From Nitrososphaeraceae archaeon (GTDB taxonomy: Archaea; Thermoproteota; Nitrososphaeria; Nitrososphaerales; Nitrososphaeraceae), in assembly GCA_029240395.1 (NCBI GenBank), contig JAREAJ010000017.1, forward strand, positions 1 through 20,626: a stretch of DNA of 20,626 nt, in the 5' to 3' direction. Under the pieces are notes generated by a model. The model saw only the letters and a program-made list of their open reading frames with translations. It was not told where the DNA came from and made no database searches. The translations under genes and the position numbers were made by a program. Shown here in pieces: positions 13,759-20,626 of the stretch; the stretch's first letter is position 1, and each line of letters starts with the position of its first letter.

Positions 13759-15573
13759 TTGGTTCAGAGTTCAGAAAAGACTCACAGAGTAGCGGTGCTG
13801 GACGAAGATCTATGCCAGCCGCGCAAGTGTGGCCTAGAATGCATAATTTACTGCCCCGTGAACAAGACGGGCGGAGAGTGTATAGTTCAGAGAGAGGGCG
13901 ACGGGAAGGCACTTATCTCCGAGGACCTATGCACGGGCTGCGGCATATGTGTAAAGAAATGTCCATTTGATGCTATTGTGATTGTAAATCTTGCCAAAGA
14001 ATTAGGATCCGACAAAATGCACCAATATGGCGTGAATTCCTTTAGACTTTACCGATTACCCTCCCCAAAAAAGGGTTCAGTGGTGGGGTTGCTTGGTAAG
14101 AACGGTATGGGCAAATCAACTATAGTTAATATTTTGTCTGGAAACCTTAGGCCAAACTTTGGAAGTTATGATAAAGGGCTCTCCACCGATGAAGTAATTA
14201 GTAAATTTCAGGGGAGCGAGTTAAAATTCCATTTCGAAAAAGTGCTCAATGGGGGTGTTCGTGCATCTATAAAACCACAAATGGTCTCTATGATTCCTAG
14301 GGTGTTCAAGGGCTCTGCCAGAGATCTTCTCAATAAATATGACGAACGCAGGAATTCTGAGAGAATTATATCCGAGCTAGGCTTGAGTTATTCTTTGGAC
14401 CGGGATCTTAATGAACTCAGCGGGGGCGAATTGCAACGACTTGCAGTAGCTGTGGCAGCCTTGAAAGATGCTGACTATTATTTCTTTGATGAGCCCTCTT
14501 CCTACAATGATATCTATCAAAGACTCGCGGTTGCAAGGGTTATTCGAGACCTTGCTAAGGCTGGACGTAGCGTAATGGTTGTCGAGCATGACATAGGTCT
14601 TCTAGATTATCTGTCGGACTATATCCATATTCTGTATGGTGAGCCCGGTGCGTATGGAATCGTATCTACTCTTCAAGGAACAAAGCTCGGGATTAACAGC
14701 TTTCTGGAGGGTTTTCTTCCCTCGGAGAACATACGATTTCGTGATAAAAGCTACAGGTTTGACATAAAGAGCTCTGGCGACGAATTAATCCCGGACGAGT
14801 TTATTGCTCAATATTCTGAACTCAAAAAATCTTTCCAATCCTTCTCTCTTTATGTTTCTAGAGGACGCATAAGGAGAGGTGAAATTTTAGGGGTCGTGGG
14901 GGCAAATGCTTTGGGTAAGACCACCTACATGAAAATGCTTGCCAATGCAGAAAAACCGGATGAGGGTCGTGTTAACATTGGAGCAACAGTTTCCTATAAG
15001 CCTCAATATTTGATTAGTGATGTTGACTCAAACGTCATCTCCCTGCTTTTGTCAGCATATCAAAACGTCGTAGAAGGATCTGCTTCAGAACACGAGATAC
15101 TTATACCGCTTGGGATTAAGAGGTTGTACGAAAAAAAAGTAAAAAATCTTAGTGGTGGCGAATTACAGAAGGTAGCAGTTGCTGCCTGCTTGTTGCGAGA
15201 GGCCGACATCTATGCCCTGGACGAACCGTCTGCTTTCCTTGATATCGAGGATAGAATAGCCCTGGCCAAATTTCTTCATCGCTTCGTGAGGGCGAGAGGA
15301 AAAACTGCTATCGTAATAGACCACGACATGCAATTGATAGACCTTCTGGCTGATTCCTTAATTTTGTTCCAAGGAAATGCGGGGATACAAGGCGCTGCCA
15401 GTGAACCTATGAAAAAGGAAGAAGGAATGAACAGGTTTCTTAAATCTCTATCTATCACATATAGGAGAGATGATACCACCGGCAGACCGAGGTTGAATAA
15501 AGAAGGTGGGAGACTTGACAAATTACAAAAAGAAGCTGGTCAATTCTACTACTTACATAAACAAGGTTCCTAG
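13759..15573 (+). CDS. abce1: ABCE1/Rli1 ribosome-recycling ATPase
   Basis: Splits ribosomes after termination using twin ABC ATPases and two [4Fe-4S] clusters. The 604-residue product has the N-terminal ferredoxin-like domain with eight cysteines: C19, C24, C28, C32, and C58, C61, C64, C68 (CTGCGICVKKCP). Nucleotide domain 1 has Walker A GKNGMGKST (113-121), signature LSGGELQR, Walker B YYFFDEPSS and switch VVEHD. Domain 2 has GANALGKTT, LSGGELQKVAVA, YALDEPSAFLD and VIDHD. The length is normal for archaea. The start is TTG 13759: the conserved RVAVLDEDLC follows nine residues later and no upstream ATG exists. Trm5 begins 8 bp after its stop. Fe-S supply may come from the SufS/SufU genes at 18154-19832. 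Confidence 0.97.
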   Translation: MVQSSEKTHRVAVLDEDLCQPRKCGLECIIYCPVNKTGGECIVQREGDGKALISEDLCTGCGICVKKCPFDAIVIVNLAKELGSDKMHQYGVNSFRLYRLPSPKKGSVVGLLGKNGMGKSTIVNILSGNLRPNFGSYDKGLSTDEVISKFQGSELKFHFEKVLNGGVRASIKPQMVSMIPRVFKGSARDLLNKYDERRNSERIISELGLSYSLDRDLNELSGGELQRLAVAVAALKDADYYFFDEPSSYNDIYQRLAVARVIRDLAKAGRSVMVVEHDIGLLDYLSDYIHILYGEPGAYGIVSTLQGTKLGINSFLEGFLPSENIRFRDKSYRFDIKSSGDELIPDEFIAQYSELKKSFQSFSLYVSRGRIRRGEILGVVGANALGKTTYMKMLANAEKPDEGRVNIGATVSYKPQYLISDVDSNVISLLLSAYQNVVEGSASEHEILIPLGIKRLYEKKVKNLSGGELQKVAVAACLLREADIYALDEPSAFLDIEDRIALAKFLHRFVRARGKTAIVIDHDMQLIDLLADSLILFQGNAGIQGAASEPMKKEEGMNRFLKSLSITYRRDDTTGRPRLNKEGGRLDKLQKEAGQFYYLHKQGS

Positions 15574-15581
15574 TCCAACGC

Positions 15582-16427
15582 ATGTCGGGTAAATTAAAAG
15601 CACTTCTCGATGATATTTTATCCCGTGAGGAAAAATGTAACATCTTCTCTTCATATGACACAGTTGGAGATACCATCGTAATTAAGATTCCCGAGTCCCT
15701 TCTCTACAAGAAATATGCAATTGGTGCAAGACTACTCGAGAAGACGAAATCTGCTAAAAGTGTTTTTCTCCAGACCTCTTCGGTAGAAGGCGACTTTAGG
15801 TTAAGAAAATTAGACCATCTTGCCGGGCTTGAAAAGAGGGTAACTGAACACCGCGAGTACGGATGTCGATTTGTAGTTGACATTGATCAGGTTTATTTTT
15901 CTCCTAGACTGTCTACAGAGCGGCATAGGATAGCAACTAGCGTCAGGAACTACGAAGTCGTAACCAACATGTTTGCAGGGGTTGGTACTTTTTCGATATT
16001 GATAGCAAAAAGAAATCCAAAATCTAAGGTATTTAGTTTAGATTCGAATCCCAGGGCAAGCCTGTTATGTAATATAAATGCCAGACTTAACAGGGTACAA
16101 GACAGAGTGTTTCCTTTCTGTGGTGATGCAGACTACATAGCTAAGAGAGTCTTATCCGGAATCTCCCATCGAGTACTGATGCCACTTCCCGAGAGGGCAA
16201 AAGAGTTCCTAGATTCTGCAATTGAATGTCTTCGAGATGAAGGAGGTATAGTCCACTTTTTTGCACACGTGCGGGGAGAAAACAAGAAGGACGCTATTAA
16301 CAAAGGAATAATGGATACGACGAACGCGTTTAAACGCTATAACCATAAGATAAGTTGCACCAGAGTGATAAGAGAGGTTGGTCCAAGGTTATACCAAATT
16401 GTGTCTGATGTCGCCGTGGTTAAATAG
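15582..16427 (+). CDS. trm5: tRNA (guanine37-N1)-methyltransferase, Trm5 family
   Basis: Methylates G37 next to the anticodon with S-adenosylmethionine, preventing frameshifting; some archaeal members act in wyosine synthesis. The 281-residue product has the Trm5 D2 element EHREYGCRFVVDID (89-102) then YFSPRLSTERHRIA (105-118). The Rossmann SAM site NMFAGVGTFSI (129-139) follows, with Asp154 after the second strand, and the substrate motif MPLPERAKEFL (200-210). Short length without an obvious N-terminal D1 domain suggests a compact archaeal subtype, so the precise subtype is uncertain. It starts 8 bp after ABCE1, likely co-transcribed: two translation-fidelity genes together. Its stop is one base from the stop of the convergent small membrane protein. 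Confidence 0.9.
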   Translation: MSGKLKALLDDILSREEKCNIFSSYDTVGDTIVIKIPESLLYKKYAIGARLLEKTKSAKSVFLQTSSVEGDFRLRKLDHLAGLEKRVTEHREYGCRFVVDIDQVYFSPRLSTERHRIATSVRNYEVVTNMFAGVGTFSILIAKRNPKSKVFSLDSNPRASLLCNINARLNRVQDRVFPFCGDADYIAKRVLSGISHRVLMPLPERAKEFLDSAIECLRDEGGIVHFFAHVRGENKKDAINKGIMDTTNAFKRYNHKISCTRVIREVGPRLYQIVSDVAVVK

Positions 16428-16428
16428 A

Positions 16429-16644
16429 CTAATCTGCCTGGGTTCTCGGTGCAATAGCCATTGTGTATCCGATCCATGCCATAACGGCAGTTAATGCAGC
16501 CACGCCGGCAAGGACTGTAATCTGAACAATAAGTAGCCCCCATTGAGAAGCGAGCAAAAAGTACGCGTAAATTACGAAAAATGATATTGAAGCAATGAGT
16601 ATTGCTAATCCTCCTAATTTGGTTGCCTTAGCAGAGGCTCTCAT
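16429..16644 (-). CDS. Small membrane protein with two transmembrane helices
   Basis: I do not recognise a family. The 71-residue product has a basic N-terminus (MRASAKATK), two hydrophobic segments at about 10-32 and 37-62, and a short hydrophilic tail (APRTQAD), so it is probably a two-helix hairpin in the cytoplasmic membrane. Support for a real gene is its ATG start, its co-directional position 4 bp after the acetyltransferase gene, and its stop lying one base from the Trm5 stop, which leaves no room for anything else. It may share the acetyltransferase transcript. Function unknown. Confidence 0.7.
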   Translation of the reverse strand: MRASAKATKLGGLAILIASISFFVIYAYFLLASQWGLLIVQITVLAGVAALTAVMAWIGYTMAIAPRTQAD

Positions 16645-16648
16645 ATCA

Positions 16649-17149
16649 TCACTGTATAAACTCCGATGCCATAAGGTAAGCGTCCTCTCCGTCTCTATAA
16701 TAGGATCGCAAACGTGACTTTGTAAGGAACCCTAGGCTTTGATACATCTTGACCGCCAGGTCATTGCTGACCCTTACCTCTAAATATATTTCATCCGTCT
16801 TTCTTACCGCAAGGCCATTTATGGCCTCTAGCATAAGTGATTTGCCGATCCCTTTTCCCCGGTATTCACGTAATACGGCTATCGACACTACGTGACCTTT
16901 TTTCACGAATCCCAGCTTACGAAAATTTGAAAAGCCAAATTCTATTTTACACATGATATACCCTACAATCCTCTGGTCTGTTTCTGCAACGATGAATGAC
17001 TCCGGCAATTCTTTCAGTATAGATTCGAAAAAATAGTCTGAATAATGTTCAGGAAGAGAAGCAATATTTATCTCTACTACCGAAGGCAGATCAGAAGGAA
17101 TACAATGCCTAATTGTACAGTCTCCAACCTTTCGCAGGGTTGTTTGCAA
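16649..17149 (-). CDS. rimI: RimI/Ard1-type N-alpha-acetyltransferase (GNAT)
   Basis: Acetyl-CoA-dependent N-terminal acetyltransferase, probably acting on ribosomal or nascent proteins as archaeal Ard1/NatA-like enzymes do. The 166-residue product has the GNAT fold. The acceptor-side segment SVVEINIASLPEHYSDYFF is at about 23-41. Motif A runs VVSIAVLREYRGKGIG (87-102), the acetyl-CoA pyrophosphate loop. EVRVSNDLAVKMYQSLGF (124-141) is typical of RimI/Ard1. The start is TTG 17149, since no in-frame ATG precedes the domain. TTAAATAATT at 17172-17181 lies about 25 bp upstream, fitting a leaderless message. It is followed 4 bp later by the small membrane protein. Substrate specificity cannot be told from sequence. 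Confidence 0.88.
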   Translation of the reverse strand: MQTTLRKVGDCTIRHCIPSDLPSVVEINIASLPEHYSDYFFESILKELPESFIVAETDQRIVGYIMCKIEFGFSNFRKLGFVKKGHVVSIAVLREYRGKGIGKSLMLEAINGLAVRKTDEIYLEVRVSNDLAVKMYQSLGFLTKSRLRSYYRDGEDAYLMASEFIQ

Positions 17150-17171
17150 GGGGTTTTTGATGAACTAAACA

Positions 17172-17181
17172 AATTATTTAA
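17172..17181 (-). promoter_or_regulatory. Putative TATA box of rimI
   Basis: On the minus strand TAAATAATTT lies about 25-28 bp upstream of the TTG start at 17149, fitting leaderless transcription. A second TATA-like stretch at 17273-17281 is too far for leaderless use. Confidence 0.45.
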
Positions 17182-17374
17182 TCTTATCAAAACACCTTAT
17201 TGCGCTGACTACCCTCTGGAAAGAGGTTGCTTTTTCTCCGATTATTTTGCAGAATACTAGCTCTTATCTACCATTATATAACACACGCTAATGTAATTAA
17301 CTCCACGGTCAGTTGACTGGAACCCTTCCTGTTAATGTGTTATTTTGCTATGCTCTTTGTTAAATGTATGTCAC
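17182..17374. other. Gene-free stretch between rimI and the PAP2-like gene
   Basis: No supported gene on either strand. It holds an isolated TATA-like ATTATATAA at 17273-17281 with no coding gene at a suitable distance, so a distal promoter or an unannotated small RNA cannot be excluded. Nothing else stands out. Confidence 0.4.
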
Positions 17375-18049
17375 TCACCTAGACGAAGTCTCGACTTGTA
17401 TGATATTACTCAACGGTATTGCTATAATGAGTCCAAGAAGGAACCCTCCTGCTATGTCGGTCACGTAATATTGTAAAACGTAAAGTCTAGATAAAGCCAT
17501 GAGAATAGGATAGAACCATATCCCTGAGGCAAAAATTCTGTGCCTAGTGCCGAGTCTTGCTCTCACAAGGTATGCAAGACAAACAGCAATTGCCATATGG
17601 GTGGAGGGGAACGATAGGTTTTTTGCTGAGTGGGGAACGGCCTCTGGCTCTATATCTTGATTCTGTGAACGATCTTGAAATGAAGATGAAAACGACGGTG
17701 GCAGTTCTCGTCCTACAACGATCTTGATATACATAGCCAAAACTACTACAATTAGTATGCAGCAAAGATAAATCATGCCAACTCTTCTAGTTCGCCTGAT
17801 AATAGTGAGAACTATCGCTAAAAACAATAACGAGGATGTATCTCCCAAAAATGAAAAGTTTACCATTACCACATTCATCGCACTATTATCATGCAATAAC
17901 TTTATCATGGTACTAGTCCATTCGTCGAAAGAAGAAGTGGCTCCTAGTGCTACTATTGTAGAAAGTGTACCGAATGACGAGACTGAGAACAAAAAGAGTG
18001 GCGATCGGATCCATGTCCATCTTTCGAACCGTGCGGAGTTACTCGGCAA
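17375..18049 (-). CDS. PAP2-superfamily membrane protein with degenerate active site
   Basis: The 224-residue product has about six transmembrane helices (roughly 15-37, 57-83, 89-112, 150-164, 172-190, 194-212). It matches the layout of type 2 phosphatidic acid phosphatases, which dephosphorylate lipid phosphates at the membrane. Motif 2 is kept as SFPSTH with His151. Motif 1, normally K-x6-R-P, reads KIVVGRELP, with Leu at the Arg position (116). Motif 3, normally S-R-x5-H-x3-D, reads SRLYVLQYYVTD, with Tyr194 (codon TAT) where the nucleophilic His (CAT or CAC) belongs. It may be catalytically inactive or divergent. The start is TTG 18049; TTTAA near 18088-18092 could be its promoter. The frame is intact, arguing against a decayed gene. 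Confidence 0.8.
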   Translation of the reverse strand: MPSNSARFERWTWIRSPLFLFSVSSFGTLSTIVALGATSSFDEWTSTMIKLLHDNSAMNVVMVNFSFLGDTSSLLFLAIVLTIIRRTRRVGMIYLCCILIVVVLAMYIKIVVGRELPPSFSSSFQDRSQNQDIEPEAVPHSAKNLSFPSTHMAIAVCLAYLVRARLGTRHRIFASGIWFYPILMALSRLYVLQYYVTDIAGGFLLGLIIAIPLSNIIQVETSSR

Positions 18050-18153
18050 ACAAAAAAAGTGCGCTAATTCCCCGATTGTTATCGTGGTTTAATCTAGATA
18101 CCCGAGGACTAGATTGGAAAACCTCTTATGCAGTGAGGCCATGGAAATTAAGT

Positions 18154-18582
18154 CTAAAGAGATTTGAAATCATCTTCAAGGGTTCGGGCCGAATCTGGGT
18201 CCCTTGACGCAAGATAATTTACCATACCCAACTTCATCACTTTGAGCGCCAACAGCGCACACTTTACTCTTGCTGGCCCAAGGTTGGTAAGGCCTATGTT
18301 TTCAAGTATATCAGTCTTTGCAATATCCTTTACGTTAGTTAATGGCTTGTTGATCACCATTTCAGTGAGCATGGAAGCACTCGCCTGGCTAATAGCGCAG
18401 CCTCTTCCTTCAAATTTGACATCTGTTATTTTGTCACCGAAGATTTTCATGTGGATGTCTATTTCATCTCCACATAAGGGATTGCTGTCGTGAGTGCTTA
18501 TATCAGCATCGGGAAGCTTGCCCTTATTCCGAGGGTTTCTATAATGATCAAGAATAATTTCCCGATAAATATCATCGCTCAT
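18154..18582 (-). CDS. sufU: SufU/IscU-like Fe-S cluster assembly protein
   Basis: Scaffold or sulphur-transfer partner of SufS in iron-sulphur cluster assembly. The 142-residue product begins MSDDIYREIILDHYRNPRNKG, typical of SufU. It holds the three conserved cysteines in NPLCGDEID, GRGCAISQAS and RVKCALLAL, with the Asp after the first Cys. The gap between the second and third cysteines and the overall length fit SufU better than IscU, but the two are hard to separate without a search. Its ATG overlaps the SufS stop (ATGA, 18579-18582), so the two are translationally coupled. SufB, SufC and SufD are not in this window. Confidence 0.92.
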   Translation of the reverse strand: MSDDIYREIILDHYRNPRNKGKLPDADISTHDSNPLCGDEIDIHMKIFGDKITDVKFEGRGCAISQASASMLTEMVINKPLTNVKDIAKTDILENIGLTNLGPARVKCALLALKVMKLGMVNYLASRDPDSARTLEDDFKSL

Positions 18583-19832
18583 ACTCTGAACAGTCTCCTT
18601 GCGTCATTAAGTGCCTGCACAAACGAGTCTATTTCTTCTTTTGTGTTGTAAATATAAAAACTTACCCTGGAGGTGGCAGAAACCTGAAGCTTCCGCATCA
18701 AGACTTGGGCGCAATGGTGACCAGACCGAATAGCTATCCCTCGATCATCCATTATAGTGGCCAAGTCATGAGGATGAATATCAGCTAAATTAAAGGCTAT
18801 AACTCCTCCCCGTACGGAGGACTGTGTCGGTCCGTAAATTGTTATCCCTTGAACATCCTGTATGGCTTGCATAGCGTACTGTATCATCTCTAATTCATGA
18901 TTCCTAACTGCGGGCATACTAATTCTGTTCAAATAATCTATTGATGCTCCAAAGCCGACAACGTCGGCTATGTTTGGCGTACCGGCTTCAAACTTGTACG
19001 GCAACTCGTTGTAATTGGTATAATATTTGTCCACCTCTTTGATCATGTCTCCTCCTGCTAAGAAAGGGGGCATTCCTGTTAGTATATCTCTTTTTACATA
19101 CAGCACGCCCACCCCGGTTGGTCCGAGCATCTTATGGGCGGAGAAGGCCATGAAATCACAATCCATTTGCTGTACATTTACTTCCATGTGAGGTACTGAT
19201 TGTGCTCCATCAACCAGGACATGGATCCCTCTCTCATGTGCCATTTTAACGATTTTATTTATGGGAACAATTGTACCTAAGACGTTGGACATATGACTAA
19301 CTGAAACAATTTTGACCCTGTTTCGATCCATCCGCTCTCGATAATCATCAAGGTCTAATTCTCCGTTCTCATTGACTACTACGTATTCCAGCTTGCAGCC
19401 TCTTTCCTCTGCTAGAATTTGCCAAGGGACAATGTTACTATGATGCTCGATCTCGGTTATCAGTATACAATCATTTTCGCTAATATTCCTAACACCCCAA
19501 GAATGTGCTACAATGTTGATTGCCTCGGTAGCGTTACGTGTAAAAATGATTTCATCATTTGACTTGGCATTGATAAATTTTTTAACCTTTTCTCTTGTCA
19601 ATTCGTATTTTATTGTCGCCTCCTCAGCCAGCTGGTGCACACCTCTATGAATGTTAGAATTATAGTTCATGTAATATTCAGAGATCGCCTCTATAACCGA
19701 AATTGGTTTCTGTGTAGTAGCAGCGTTATCGAGGTAGACAAGCCGCCTGTTCCCCCTTAAGACCCTTTTCAGAATCGGAAAGTCCTCTCTAATCCTCGCT
19801 ACATTAACCATTTGATTCCTTTGACTACTCAT
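18579..19832 (-). CDS. sufS: Cysteine desulfurase, SufS-type
   Basis: PLP enzyme that takes sulphur from cysteine as a persulfide and passes it to SufU for Fe-S assembly. I choose ATG 19832 (417 residues); ATG 19811 is an alternative. An in-frame extension upstream to 20027 overlaps the ABC transporter gene and lacks family similarity, so I reject it. Visible features: VYLDNAATTQKP (N-terminal PLP region), EHHSNIVPWQ, VDGAQSVPH, the PLP lysine in FSAHKMLGPTGVG, and the catalytic cysteine in IRSGHHCAQ. This pattern marks group II (SufS/CsdA) enzymes. A strong TATA-like element at 19881-19890 lies about 50 bp upstream, giving a short leader. Confidence 0.96.
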   Translation of the reverse strand: MSSQRNQMVNVARIREDFPILKRVLRGNRRLVYLDNAATTQKPISVIEAISEYYMNYNSNIHRGVHQLAEEATIKYELTREKVKKFINAKSNDEIIFTRNATEAINIVAHSWGVRNISENDCILITEIEHHSNIVPWQILAEERGCKLEYVVVNENGELDLDDYRERMDRNRVKIVSVSHMSNVLGTIVPINKIVKMAHERGIHVLVDGAQSVPHMEVNVQQMDCDFMAFSAHKMLGPTGVGVLYVKRDILTGMPPFLAGGDMIKEVDKYYTNYNELPYKFEAGTPNIADVVGFGASIDYLNRISMPAVRNHELEMIQYAMQAIQDVQGITIYGPTQSSVRGGVIAFNLADIHPHDLATIMDDRGIAIRSGHHCAQVLMRKLQVSATSRVSFYIYNTKEEIDSFVQALNDARRLFRV

Positions 19833-19880
19833 GCCTTCTACTTGCCTTTGTCCCAGGTTCAATAAGCATATCGACATGCA

Positions 19881-19890
19881 ATTATATAAA
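19881..19890 (-). promoter_or_regulatory. Putative TATA box of sufSU
   Basis: On the minus strand TTTATATAAT sits about 50 bp upstream of the chosen sufS ATG, predicting a leader of about 25 nt. It is one of the better TATA matches in the window, and it supports the shorter SufS start because it lies inside the rejected upstream extension. Confidence 0.55.
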
Positions 19891-19960
19891 GGAACTACCC
19901 TTACCCTACCTGATTTTCCCGTACTGTTTGGTATTGCCCAATGGACTGCTATGAGCGAAG

Positions 19961-20626
19961 TTACTTGTATAACCAACAGAGCACGAAGCCAAGGGCGGTT
20001 TTCACAGCGGGTGGTCCTTTTTTGCATTCATCCATTGCATAAGGACATCTATTGAGAAATTTGCAGCCTTCCGACAAATTTTTTAGGTCCGGCGGCTGGC
20101 CCTTAATGTAGACAATATTCTCTCCGGAAGATAGTCTTGGGATAGACGAGACCAGCAGCTGGGTATAGGGGTGCTTTGGCTTCTTTAATACCTCGTCATT
20201 ACTACCCAGTTCGACTATCTCGCCAGCGTACATAATTGCCACTTGGTCCGCGATTTCGAATATGACACCAAGATCGTGACTAATGACGATGATTGTGAGA
20301 CCTTTCTTAACCTTAAGATACTTTAATAGCTTCACAATTTGTGCTTGGACAATAACGTCCAGCGCTGTAGTTGGCTCATCAGCAACTAATATATCGGGAT
20401 CATGTAGAAGCGCCATTGCGATAACAACTCTCTGCTTCATTCCTCCACTTAATTCGTGCGGATATTTTTTAGCAGTGGTACTATCAAGACCGACGTCTTG
20501 CAGAGAGATCAAAATTCTGTCATCGGTATCGCCTTTTGATCCATGGAACCTTAGAATCTCTTCCATTTGATCGTGCACCGTGAAGACAGGATCTAGACTG
20601 TTCATCGCACTCTGAAATACCATGGC
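19961..20626 (-). CDS. Oligopeptide/dipeptide ABC transporter ATPase (OppD/DppD-type), partial
   Basis: ATP-binding subunit of a peptide-family (Opp/Dpp/nickel) importer. Only the C-terminal 221 residues are in the window; the start and Walker A lie beyond the right edge. Visible in order: Q-loop AMVFQSAMNSLDP, signature HELSGGMKQR, Walker B ILVADEPTTALD, H-loop ISHDLG, and the oligopeptide-transporter C-terminal domain with KHPYTQLLVSSIPRL and GCKFLNRCPYAMDECKKGPP plus a further Cys near the end. The substrate cannot be told from the ATPase. Permeases and a binding protein, if present, would lie to the right. A second ATPase (OppF/DppF) does not follow; sufS comes next, 128 bp downstream under its own promoter. 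Confidence 0.93.
   Translation of the reverse strand, partial: AMVFQSAMNSLDPVFTVHDQMEEILRFHGSKGDTDDRILISLQDVGLDSTTAKKYPHELSGGMKQRVVIAMALLHDPDILVADEPTTALDVIVQAQIVKLLKYLKVKKGLTIIVISHDLGVIFEIADQVAIMYAGEIVELGSNDEVLKKPKHPYTQLLVSSIPRLSSGENIVYIKGQPPDLKNLSEGCKFLNRCPYAMDECKKGPPAVKTALGFVLCWLYK

Noticed and set aside
17045..17260. Open frame of 71 codons on the plus strand
   Set aside because: Largely antisense to the well-supported rimI gene, with no recognisable domain.
19833..20027. In-frame upstream extension of SufS to 20027
   Set aside because: It overlaps the end of the ABC transporter gene, has no SufS-like sequence, and would place the good TATA-like element at 19881-19890 inside the gene.

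Overview
The window looks like a chromosomal segment of an ammonia-oxidising-type archaeon (Thaumarchaeota/Nitrososphaeria), moderately AT-rich by eye. Archaeal evidence: archaeal-type S13 and S4, ABCE1/Rli1, a Trm5 tRNA methyltransferase, a two-subunit transketolase, a stand-alone 5S rRNA gene not linked to 16S/23S, and AT-rich TATA-like boxes about 25-31 bp upstream of several start codons, often GTG or TTG, which suggests leaderless transcripts. The phylum is inferred from this gene mix and was not tested by a search.

Layout. Positions 1-2862 (minus): the 5' part of glmS (runs off the left edge) and an S13-S4 ribosomal pair. Positions 3071-8480 (plus): four consecutive genes forming two AAA+ ATPase/von Willebrand A (VWA) pairs. 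The first pair is ChlI/MoxR-like plus a VWA protein. The second is CbbQ/NirQ/GvpN-like plus a CoxE/NorD-like VWA protein; its ATPase is broken by a frame change and lacks the segment between Walker B and sensor 1. Positions 8477-11737 (minus): a tightly overlapping pentose-phosphate operon of a transketolase N-subunit fused to ribulose-phosphate 3-epimerase, the transketolase C-subunit, and a small transaldolase. Positions 11919-13442 (plus): M17 leucyl aminopeptidase. About 13466-13586 (minus): 5S rRNA. Positions 13759-16427 (plus): ABCE1 and Trm5. Positions 16429-18049 (minus): a small two-helix membrane protein, a RimI-type acetyltransferase and a PAP2-like membrane protein lacking key catalytic residues. 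Positions 18154-19832 (minus): the SufS-SufU iron-sulphur pair. Positions 19961-20626 (minus): the C-terminal part of an oligopeptide-type ABC transporter ATPase (runs off the right edge).

How the genes relate. Most are housekeeping: sugar-phosphate interconversion (transketolase, epimerase, transaldolase) and hexosamine synthesis (GlmS), Fe-S assembly (SufS/SufU), ribosome function (S13, S4, 5S, ABCE1, whose Fe-S clusters need that assembly), and tRNA and protein modification. The least understood part is the double AAA+/VWA locus. Such pairs usually act as chaperones that insert metals into, or remodel, a partner enzyme, but no partner is encoded beside it here. The other notable items are the transketolase-epimerase fusion and the degenerate PAP2 protein.
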